From contig NZ_JH815225.1 of assembly GCF_000238095.2 (NCBI RefSeq), positions 1,245,863 through 1,309,862 on the forward strand: 64,000 nucleotides of DNA. Direction: 5' to 3'. This DNA is from Peptoanaerobacter stomatis. GTDB taxonomy: Bacteria; Bacillota; Clostridia; Peptostreptococcales; Filifactoraceae. Shown here piece after piece: positions 53,739 to 61,272 of this stretch. The first letter of the stretch is position 1; each line of letters opens with the position of its first letter. The position numbers were made by a program, and so were the translations under genes. Below the pieces are notes generated by a model. It made no database searches. It was not told the origin of the DNA and saw nothing but the letters and a program-made list of their open reading frames with translations.

Positions 53739-54464
53739 GTGAAAATAATAAGAAGTGCAACACATTTTGGTTCATCAAAAAAAGCATCACTCGAAATATG
53801 CAGGCAGGTTCTTATAAAAAAAGACAGTGTATTGGGGTTTGCAACAGGTTCGTCTCCTATGGAGATATATAAATATCTTATACAATACTACAAAGAAGGC
53901 CTCGTGACTTTCAAGCAAGTGACTGCGTTTAATCTTGATGAATATGTAGGCATCGAAAAAACTCACCCAAATTCCTATGCATATTTTATGAAAGATAATT
54001 TATTTTCTCATATAGACATAGATATTAATAAATGTAATATAGAAAACGGCTTGGCAGATGACCTTGAACAAGAATGCGAAAACTATGAAAAAGCTATAGA
54101 TTCAGCAGGAGGAATAGATCTTCAAATATTAGGTATAGGTACTAACGGACATATAGGTTTTAATGAACCTTCAGATAAAATATCTGCAAAAACACATATA
54201 GTCAAACTTACTCAAAGCACGATAGATTCCAACTCAAAATATTTCTCAGACATGCAAATGCCTACCAAAGCGATAACTATGGGTATAGCATCTATAATGA
54301 AAGCTAAAAAAATAATACTCATAGCTTCAGGAAAAGAAAAAGCGCAAGCCATATACGATTCGGTATATGGAGAGATAACTCCTAAAATGCCGGCATCAAT
54401 ACTAAGACTGCATCCTGATGTTTCAGTATATGTAGATGATGAAGCCGGAAAATTTATTATATAG
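53739..54464 (+). CDS. nagB: Glucosamine-6-phosphate deaminase
   Basis: 241 aa. It converts glucosamine-6-P to fructose-6-P and ammonia. FATGSSPMEIYKYL, FNLDEYVG and GIGTNGHIGFNEPSD are the active-site signatures. The short Gram-positive form without the allosteric C-terminal extension. It starts 24 bases after ptsI and shares its transcript. AGGAGGAG precedes the start at 53739, which may be GTG (gaagtgaaaata) or an adjacent codon. Confidence 0.93.
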   Translation: MKIIRSATHFGSSKKASLEICRQVLIKKDSVLGFATGSSPMEIYKYLIQYYKEGLVTFKQVTAFNLDEYVGIEKTHPNSYAYFMKDNLFSHIDIDINKCNIENGLADDLEQECENYEKAIDSAGGIDLQILGIGTNGHIGFNEPSDKISAKTHIVKLTQSTIDSNSKYFSDMQMPTKAITMGIASIMKAKKIILIASGKEKAQAIYDSVYGEITPKMPASILRLHPDVSVYVDDEAGKFII

Positions 54465-54551
54465 TACTAAACCATATTTAAGATCTCACATAATCTTAAA
54501 CTATAAAAAATTCATTTGAATGCGTTTGATTAATTGGATTACTGACATCTA

Positions 54552-54627
54552 ATACCAAAAGGCAATAGAATAATGAACATTTTTGTTTTTAAAAACTTAT
54601 TAGCTGAGTAAAATTAAGTATATTCAA
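54552..54627 (-). repeat. Dispersed 77-bp repeat (copy 2, inverse orientation)
   Basis: Reverse complement of the repeat at 8390-8466 with about nine differences. Its end TACCAAAAGGCAATAGAATA (read on the plus strand from 54553) resembles an IS630 terminal repeat. It lies between convergent nagB and tolC-like genes and encodes nothing. Confidence 0.7.
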
Positions 54628-54692
54628 TTTATCACTTTATTTATATGGCTGTTTAATTCAGCAATAATAAGCAAGTATAATTAATTCCATCA

Positions 54693-54742
54693 AAAATACC
54701 ATATATACAAATACGTAATCTATTTTGTATATATGGTATTTT
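54693..54742. terminator. Perfect 19-bp bidirectional terminator
   Basis: Arms AAAATACCATATATACAAA (54693-54711) and its exact complement (54724-54742) around a 12-base loop, just after the convergent tolC-like stop and downstream of nagB. Confidence 0.8.
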
Positions 54743-54759
54743 AATTTTTAATCAAATTA

Positions 54760-55845
54760 TCAGATGGTACTTGTATTGTAGTCTAATAGCATCCATCTTA
54801 TTTCCAGTTGCTTTTTTATCTGCGATAATAAATTTGATTGTATTTGTGCATCTATCTCATCTACCGATAATTTTTTATCAACCCCCTGATTGTATAAGGC
54901 TGACATCTGTTTTTTCTTTATGTCGAGTTGCATTTTATTCAATTTTTCCAAGCTAAGTTCATTTGCTTTTATCAGTATATTATAATATATCTTGTCATAA
55001 TTATATAAAGTGTTTTTTTTCAACTCTTTAATATCTTTTTCTTTTTCGTCTATGAGTTTTTGCTGTTCATCTTTATATTTTTTGTAATTTGCACCATAAT
55101 TGACCTGTTCTATCCACTTCATATCTTTATTCAAATCGTCCAATTCTTTTTTTATGTCCTCAAATGTCTTTTTATTTTTTTCGGTTATTTCAAGTGCCTC
55201 TTGCGGTAATAACTGGTCTAACTGTGGTTGTGTAAGTTTTAGATTCACTTTATCTTTAAGGTCTATATTAAGATGTTGTTTAAATCTTTTTTCTTCCAAA
55301 TCCAATTTAAAATTAAGATTTTTTAATTCTGTCTGCAAAGCGTCAAGTGCAGTTTTTTCACTGTCATAATCAACTTGTGTTATCATACCTGTCTTTAGTT
55401 TTACTTGTGCGTGATTTAGCGCTTGAATTTGGTTATCTATCTGCATTTGCTTATTTTTTATTTCGTTTTGATAATTTATTATGTTAGTAAAGAGCGTAAG
55501 CGTCTTTTTTTCATTGGCTATTATCATTTCTTTTTTTGTCTGGATGTTGTTTTTTAATATCTTTTCATAATCATATGTCTTATAAGTATTATTATATACT
55601 TCTGTTTTTGTCATGCCGTTATATTCATAATCCGGATTATTCTGTAAATAATCCTTTTTTTGTATATCATTTTTATTTTTTAGCGAATTTATTATTTCGT
55701 CTTGCAGTTTTATCTCTTTCGAATTCGATATTCCTATCTGTCTTGCTTCATCGAATGTATAGCTAACTTCGTTGGCATATGAGTTTGATATGCCGAGCAT
55801 ACTTACCAATAATAACGCTATTATTTTTTTCTTCATATTATTCAC
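54760..55845 (-). CDS. TolC-like exported coiled-coil protein (second of pair)
   Basis: 361 aa. Signal peptide MKKKIIALLLVSMLGISNSY, cleaved near YANEVSY. The mature part begins with TFDEARQIGISNSKEIKLQ, the hallmark of TolC/outer-membrane-efflux repeats. Long heptad-rich helices follow, with a central A-x-L-x-x-G-M-I-T-Q pattern (HAQVKLKTGMITQVDYD). Very rich in Lys, Gln and Asn. It overlaps the upstream homologue by 8 bases. In a Gram-positive without outer membrane it cannot be a classical TolC channel; a cell-wall or secretion role is inferred. Confidence 0.78.
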   Translation of the reverse strand: MNNMKKKIIALLLVSMLGISNSYANEVSYTFDEARQIGISNSKEIKLQDEIINSLKNKNDIQKKDYLQNNPDYEYNGMTKTEVYNNTYKTYDYEKILKNNIQTKKEMIIANEKKTLTLFTNIINYQNEIKNKQMQIDNQIQALNHAQVKLKTGMITQVDYDSEKTALDALQTELKNLNFKLDLEEKRFKQHLNIDLKDKVNLKLTQPQLDQLLPQEALEITEKNKKTFEDIKKELDDLNKDMKWIEQVNYGANYKKYKDEQQKLIDEKEKDIKELKKNTLYNYDKIYYNILIKANELSLEKLNKMQLDIKKKQMSALYNQGVDKKLSVDEIDAQIQSNLLSQIKKQLEIRWMLLDYNTSTI

Positions 55846-56953
55846 CTGTTAAGCTCAAAAGATATGGTTTTGTATATCTTTCTAATGATATATTATGATT
55901 GTTTAATAAGTTTCTTCTTTGCATTTTTAGATCTTCTATTTGCAAATTTAGATTTTCCAACTCTATGTTTGTTTTCATTCCTAATTTTACCAATTGTGCC
56001 ATATTTTTTGATTGTCTTTGTAAGTTTTCAATTTGATTATTGATATTATTTATATTGAGTTCTAAATTTTCTATAGTATTTGCTGTTTCAATTACTGCAT
56101 TTTCTATTGACTGCTTATTTATTCTCAAATTTACGTCTTGTATTCCTACACTTGTCGATGTTTCTTCTCTCGGAAGCGAAGTTTGTGATTTGTCCAATAA
56201 ATCGTATTTAATACGCTCTTCTAATGCTCTTATGTTTGCATTTTGTCTAAATATGGCAGGTGCTTGTGATATAGCTGTGCCTATTGCTGACTCTTTTGAT
56301 ATGCCAAGTGATGATAGAGTTTTATATTCTATCTTTATATATTCCACTTTTTGATTCACTTTGCTACCCACTATATTGGATAAGTCTTTATATGCTGATT
56401 CTAATTGAAGAGTGTTCTCTTTTTGAGAGTTTTTTAATTTATCCAGTTCTAATTGAGAATTTTCAAAATCTAATTTACTAATCATACCGTATTTGTATTT
56501 AATCGTATTTATGGATATGTTTTTGCCCATATTGGCAATCTTTTCTTCTATAAGAACCGCATTTTTTTCAAGGTATTCTATCTTCAAAAATATATTTTTA
56601 AGCCCCACGCTTATTGCATCACTTTGCGCTTCATAGCTCATCTTCAACGCTTTTTCATCATCTATGAGATTTTGATATTGCAAAGAGGAATTTATGGATG
56701 CAATAGCATTTTCCATACCTTGTTCTGATGCTTGACCGCTTTGATTGAAATTTTGCATTTGTTCATCTTTATTTGTGCCTGTCGTTAAAGTTTCATCTAC
56801 TTTATCTAAATTCTTTTGTACTTTTTCTAATTGTAAGTTATTTTGTACAGCTTTTTTAAAAGCATCTTCATATGTCAACTTGTTTTGCGCATATGAAAAT
56901 GACGGTATTAACATAGCTATACTTAAAACTATGGCTGTTAATCTTGATTTCAA
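55838..56953 (-). CDS. TolC-like exported coiled-coil protein (first of pair)
   Basis: 371 aa. Signal peptide (SRLTAIVLSIAMLIPSFSYA) followed by NKLTYEDAFKKAVQNNLQLE, the start of a TolC-type repeat. The internal repeat-like segment IKYKYGMISKLDFENSQLEL and the second-half LVKLGMKTNIELENLNLQIE match the paired helical hairpins of the family. It lacks the periplasmic partners of an RND or ABC pump in its neighbourhood. GGAGAT precedes the ATG. First gene of a two-gene operon. Confidence 0.8.
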   Translation of the reverse strand: MKSRLTAIVLSIAMLIPSFSYAQNKLTYEDAFKKAVQNNLQLEKVQKNLDKVDETLTTGTNKDEQMQNFNQSGQASEQGMENAIASINSSLQYQNLIDDEKALKMSYEAQSDAISVGLKNIFLKIEYLEKNAVLIEEKIANMGKNISINTIKYKYGMISKLDFENSQLELDKLKNSQKENTLQLESAYKDLSNIVGSKVNQKVEYIKIEYKTLSSLGISKESAIGTAISQAPAIFRQNANIRALEERIKYDLLDKSQTSLPREETSTSVGIQDVNLRINKQSIENAVIETANTIENLELNINNINNQIENLQRQSKNMAQLVKLGMKTNIELENLNLQIEDLKMQRRNLLNNHNISLERYTKPYLLSLTGE

Positions 56954-57547
56954 AATATCATCTCCTTAATTATTTATTCTATTAATTTTCTATAATCACT
57001 TTTATATTTGTAATTATATCACAATTATTTTTATTTTTAACACATTACATAAATTGTTAAATAAAATTTAATACTTTGTTAAGTTTTAAAATTTATTACT
57101 GTTTAACTAATTTCTAATGAAATAATATATAATTTATATGATAAGCCTATAATTAGTCTTATATTTTCACTAAATTTATACAATTCTATTTTTATATAGT
57201 TTTGTTGAATTTTAGCATTAAATTGAGCTATGTCCCGACATATTAAAAATATCTGCGTTTAATCGGATAATGGCATTAAACTATTGTGTAAATATATAAA
57301 TAATGTTATAATACTGTATTATTGATATGAGTTTTTTTATTCTAAAATAATTATGTTTATAAAACTCTATATAAGTTTTACTCATAATAACGTTATCTCA
57401 TAAAATTTTTGCTTATTTTTTATAATATATGATAATTTTTAATTAGTGCTTAAATTTTACAAAAATAATTTTATTAGTTTTTTATAAAAGTACATAAATA
57501 TAATACAGCCTAATATCATATAAAATTGATTCTTTAAGGAGTATATT
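56954..57547. other. Long AT-rich divergent spacer
   Basis: 594 bases between the tolC-like and gntR-type genes. It contains the repeat at 57158-57218. No frame, tRNA or recognisable ncRNA. AAGGAG at 57536-57541 serves the downstream gene. Confidence 0.5.
57158..57218 (+). repeat. Dispersed ~60-bp repeat, family B
   Basis: Aligns with 21228-21286 along its length, both ending in GTTGAATTTTAGCAT or TATTGAATTTTAGTAT, an IS630-like terminus. Position in a spacer, no coding content. Confidence 0.65.
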
Positions 57548-58210
57548 ATGACTATTATCAAAAGGTTCCTCAGCGATCAGATATATGATGAACTGAAAAT
57601 GCAAATTATAAATCAAGACATTCCTTTTGGCTCTAAAATAGTAAATAGAACTTTACAAGAAAGATTTAATGTCAGTTCCTCTCCTATTCGTGATGCTATA
57701 AACAGACTCTTCTCAGATGGCTTGATAGAAAGCATAGATAATACAGGTGCATTAGTCGTAGGATTCGATGCTGATTTTTATCTGGAAGTAAATGAAATAC
57801 TTATGGGTATAACAAATACAGGAATCCAACTTTCAATGCAAAAATCAGATATAAAAGAAGTTGTTAAGACATTGAAAAAATATGTTGCCCTTCAAAAAGA
57901 TAATGTGGGTACTGTAGAATATTTTAAATATGACTATGAATTTCACAAAACATTTATAGATTTTTCAAATAATTCAAGATTAAAAAAATTGTATAAGCAA
58001 TATAACGTCCTGCACGAAATATTGCTCAGATGTTATTATGAAAAAGAGATTGTAGATATGCAAAAAGGCAGTATAAAAACTCACGAGGATATGATAAAGG
58101 CTTTTTCAGAGAATGATATAGATAAATGCATAAAATTAAATGAATATCACTACAAAAGAGCAGAAAACCTCTTTAAAGAAATGTTTAAAAAGACTACCAA
58201 AGATTCGTAA
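57548..58210 (+). CDS. GntR-family (FCD) regulator
   Basis: 220 aa. N-terminal winged helix with IYDELKMQIINQDIPFGSKI and RFNVSSSPIRDAINRLFSDG. The C-terminal all-helical domain has DYEFHKTFIDFSNNSRLKKL and a late KTHEDMIKAFSENDIDKCI, the FCD pattern with candidate metal ligands Asp, His and His. Its target is not apparent: the genes on both sides face away or are convergent. Paralogous to, but clearly different from, the uronate regulator at 6820-7461. Confidence 0.88.
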   Translation: MTIIKRFLSDQIYDELKMQIINQDIPFGSKIVNRTLQERFNVSSSPIRDAINRLFSDGLIESIDNTGALVVGFDADFYLEVNEILMGITNTGIQLSMQKSDIKEVVKTLKKYVALQKDNVGTVEYFKYDYEFHKTFIDFSNNSRLKKLYKQYNVLHEILLRCYYEKEIVDMQKGSIKTHEDMIKAFSENDIDKCIKLNEYHYKRAENLFKEMFKKTTKDS

Positions 58211-58218
58211 TATATATA

Positions 58219-58270
58219 AAATAGAGTGTGTACGAAAATAAAAATCAAATTTTTCATACACACTCTATTT
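58219..58270. terminator. Perfect 14-bp bidirectional terminator
   Basis: AAATAGAGTGTGTA (58219-58232) and TACACACTCTATTT (58257-58270). It separates the convergent regulator and kinase genes, and its right arm overlaps the kinase stop codon by two bases. Confidence 0.85.
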
Positions 58271-59645
58271 ATATTAGGTTAAACTCCACTGTTATCTCTG
58301 TACCTTCATTTTCTTTACTGTCAAGTCTTATATAGGCATTATGCACTTTAGCTATATGCTTAACTATAGAAAGCCCCAAACCGGAGCCTCCAAGATTTTT
58401 TGAGCGACTTTTATCTACTGTGAAAAATCTTTCAAACACTTTTTCCTTATATTTTTCTGAAATTCCTATTCCTGTATCTCTTGCCTTAAATATAACTTTA
58501 TTTCCGTCTCTATTGCAATCAATCATCACTTTTCCATCTTGCACATTATATTTTATTGCATTGCTTATTATATTGTTGACCATATCGTACATAAGGCTCT
58601 CATTAGCATATACAAACACATCTTCTTGTATATTAGTAGATATATCTATGTTTTTTAATTTCGCTTGAATTTCAAGATTTTTTATACATTTTTTGATAAC
58701 TGTATCAAGACTCACTTTTTTCTTTTCTATATTGTTAATATCCACTAAAGAAGATAATTTTATTATATCGTTTATCATATTTATCATCTTGTTTGTATTT
58801 TTTATTATATTGTCAGAAAATACTTTTATATCTTCTTTTGTAACATCCATATTTTTCATAATTTCTGCATATCCGGCTATAGATGTAAGTGGTGTTTTCA
58901 GCTCATGAGTAACATTGGTTGTAAATGTACGTCTTGCAAACTCATTTTCATACATAAGCGTATCATCAACTATAACACAAAAAATTCCTTGAAGTTTTCC
59001 ATTTTCAACCATAGCATTTACATATGATTTCAAATATCTGTCGTTTATTTTCATAGTTGTCGGCATTTTCGATTCTTCTAATATATTGTCAAGTTGGTTG
59101 TTAAGCTCCACACTTTTTACAGCAAACAACATATGTTTTCCTGTAAAATCATAGTTTTTGTCTATATTCAATAAGTTTTTTGCACTTTCATTTATGTGTA
59201 TTATTCTTTTTTCATCATCCAAAAGTATTAAACCTTCGTGAATTTTATTGAATATATACCTTGTCTTATACGCCTCTTCAATCATCAAATCCTGCAAAGA
59301 CATTATCTCGTTTTTTTGATTTTTTATATCTCCTTCCAATGCTCTTATATAGTCTTGGGATTTATAGTTTTCATTTATATCTTTTATTATATGATTAGTT
59401 ATCATATTTATTAGAAAAAATGATATCACGATAAATATGATTATAAATAACATTATTTCATTTTGTGATTCGCTGACGTATTTATTTATATAATAGACTT
59501 GGTCAAGCAATATACCGCTCTTTCTCATAAACAAGCCTATATTCATTTGCATTATAAAATATATTACAACACTTGTTATTGTAACCCCTAAAAGTGATAG
59601 TGTAGCCATCAACACAAACAACTTTTTTCTCATAATCTTACTCAC
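58269..59645 (-). CDS. PhoR-type sensor histidine kinase
   Basis: 458 aa. Two membrane helices (about 10-30 and 62-82) enclose a short extracytoplasmic loop. A coiled coil and PAS domain follow (YIFNKIHEGLILLDDEKRI). The HisKA helix carries TTNVTHELKTPLTSIAGYAE; the ATPase domain has the N box in NNIISNAIKYN and FKARDTGIGI and GGSGLGLSIVKHIAKVH. It overlaps the regulator gene by 8 bases. WalK/PhoR-like; no HAMP is obvious. The signal is unknown. Confidence 0.92.
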   Translation of the reverse strand: MSKIMRKKLFVLMATLSLLGVTITSVVIYFIMQMNIGLFMRKSGILLDQVYYINKYVSESQNEIMLFIIIFIVISFFLINMITNHIIKDINENYKSQDYIRALEGDIKNQKNEIMSLQDLMIEEAYKTRYIFNKIHEGLILLDDEKRIIHINESAKNLLNIDKNYDFTGKHMLFAVKSVELNNQLDNILEESKMPTTMKINDRYLKSYVNAMVENGKLQGIFCVIVDDTLMYENEFARRTFTTNVTHELKTPLTSIAGYAEIMKNMDVTKEDIKVFSDNIIKNTNKMINMINDIIKLSSLVDINNIEKKKVSLDTVIKKCIKNLEIQAKLKNIDISTNIQEDVFVYANESLMYDMVNNIISNAIKYNVQDGKVMIDCNRDGNKVIFKARDTGIGISEKYKEKVFERFFTVDKSRSKNLGGSGLGLSIVKHIAKVHNAYIRLDSKENEGTEITVEFNLI

Positions 59646-60309
59646 CTATTTTATATCCCACATTCCTTACCGTCTTTATTATATTGTTTGCAATGCCTAA
59701 TTTTTGTCTCAAAGATTTTATATGAGCATCTACTGTCCTTGTCTCCCCTTCAAAATCAAACCCCCACACATTGTTCATCAATTTTTGTCTTGTTAAAACT
59801 ATATTTTTATTTACCATCAAATATTTTAAAAGTTCATACTCTTTGTTTGTCAAAACTATTTTTTCACCATCTACCAAAACATTGTGGCTCTTAGGTTCAA
59901 TAACTACATTTTCATACCTTATCTCGTCCAATTCCATATCTTTTCTTGCACGTCTTAACACTACCTTGACTCTTGATATAAATTCCATGAGACCGAACGG
60001 TTTTACTATATAATCATCTGCTCCCAAGTCAAGACATTTCACCTTATCTATCTCCATATCTTTTGCTGTTATCATTATAACAGGTATGTCCTGATATCTC
60101 TCTTTACTTTTTAAATATTCAAGTATTTCAAATCCGTTCTCTGTAGGCAGCATAATATCGAGAATTATTATGTCAGGAAGTTTAACTTCCATTTTTTCAT
60201 AAAATGATATTGAATTTTCAAAGCCATATGTATCAAATCCGCTATTTTTAAGAGCATATTCTTCTATTTGTCTTATATCTTCATCATCTTCCACTATATA
60301 TACTATCAT
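59638..60309 (-). CDS. OmpR/PhoB-type response regulator
   Basis: 223 aa from the ATG at 60309, which has GGAGG 5 bases upstream; a TTG at 60321 is inside the leader of that site and is rejected. Receiver: acids D8/D9, phospho-acceptor Asp51 in IIILDIMLP, Thr81 and Lys103. The C-terminal winged helix contains LTNKEYELLKYLMVNKNIVL and GETRTVDAHIKSLRQKL. Partner of the kinase downstream. Confidence 0.94.
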   Translation of the reverse strand: MIVYIVEDDEDIRQIEEYALKNSGFDTYGFENSISFYEKMEVKLPDIIILDIMLPTENGFEILEYLKSKERYQDIPVIMITAKDMEIDKVKCLDLGADDYIVKPFGLMEFISRVKVVLRRARKDMELDEIRYENVVIEPKSHNVLVDGEKIVLTNKEYELLKYLMVNKNIVLTRQKLMNNVWGFDFEGETRTVDAHIKSLRQKLGIANNIIKTVRNVGYKIGE

Positions 60310-60486
60310 AATTTCCTCCAAAAATTTATTTGAAATAATCTTTTAATACTGTTATAATTTTTATTATATCACATATTGGCAAGTTTTTTTAGTAAATTAT
60401 GGTTTTATATCGGTATCTTATTAAAAACAATTACCGCTTGTAAAAAATATCCTTATAAATTATTTGCCTTAAACAAGGAGATTTAT

Positions 60487-61203
60487 ATGCTGCAACTCAA
60501 CAGATTTCAATTTAAATTATTGCTTGCTTTTTTAATGGTACTTGACCATATAGATTTTTTTGTATCCGACAGTTTGAATATTTTATTTAAAATACTTTCA
60601 AGATGTGTTGCTGTCGGTTTTGCGTATTTGGTTGTAGACGGATTTTTATATACAAAAAATCTAAAAAAATACCTTTTGAGATTATACGGCTTTGCAATAT
60701 TTATGCTTATAGGCAATCACTTTTTCAACGCTTTGTATGCTCCATATAACATAGTCATAAGAAACAGTATAATTATGACATACGCAATAGGTTTAACAAT
60801 GCTGTTCATATTAAGCAAGGTCAAAAAGAATTTTTTTATAAGATTTATCTGTTGCTTTGCACTGTTTTATATATCAGATTTCTTTGAAGGCGGCTTTATA
60901 ATACTACTATTTATGTATTTTTCTTATATATATCACGATGATGAGAAGAAGAGAAATATAGCATATTTGATATTTTCAGCCGTTTTATTTGCACTTACTC
61001 TTAATTTTTCTTTACAATCACCAAATCCGATTATATTTATGTTGAAGCGCTGCGAATTTTTATTCATATCTATAATACCTCTACTGAAGATATATAACAG
61101 AAAGCAAGGGCTTAACAACGCCTTTTCAAAATATTTCTTCTATATATTCTATCCTGTTCATTTATGGATAATAAATTACATTAATTATATTATGGTAAAG
61201 TAA
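60487..61203 (+). CDS. TraX-family membrane protein
   Basis: 238 aa from the ATG at 60487, preceded by AAGGAG; an open frame back to 60376 lacks one. About seven to eight membrane helices. FQFKLLLAFLMVLDHIDFFV at the start, a central SRCVAVGFAYLVVDGFLYTK and FYIFYPVHLWIINYI at the end match the TraX family, named for an F-plasmid pilin acetylase but common in Firmicute chromosomes with unknown role. A membrane acyltransferase activity is conceivable (inference). No conjugation genes are present. Confidence 0.82.
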   Translation: MLQLNRFQFKLLLAFLMVLDHIDFFVSDSLNILFKILSRCVAVGFAYLVVDGFLYTKNLKKYLLRLYGFAIFMLIGNHFFNALYAPYNIVIRNSIIMTYAIGLTMLFILSKVKKNFFIRFICCFALFYISDFFEGGFIILLFMYFSYIYHDDEKKRNIAYLIFSAVLFALTLNFSLQSPNPIIFMLKRCEFLFISIIPLLKIYNRKQGLNNAFSKYFFYIFYPVHLWIINYINYIMVK

Positions 61204-61216
61204 ATATATCCGAATA

Positions 61217-61263
61217 AAAACGGACTGTTGCTGTTATTTTCATAATTTGCAACAGTCCGTTTT
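61217..61263. terminator. Perfect 15-bp bidirectional terminator
   Basis: AAAACGGACTGTTGC (61217-61231) and GCAACAGTCCGTTTT (61249-61263) between convergent traX-like and dehydratase-activase genes. Confidence 0.88.
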
Positions 61264-61272
61264 ACTATTGTT

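Noticed and set aside
56954-57547. Possible hidden gene or tRNA in the 594-bp spacer
   Set aside because: No frame with a ribosome binding site and no T-loop or cloverleaf pattern was found on either strand.
60376-60486. N-terminal extension of the TraX-like protein
   Set aside because: No ribosome binding site for the upstream ATG, whereas AAGGAG is ideally placed for the ATG at 60487 where family similarity starts.
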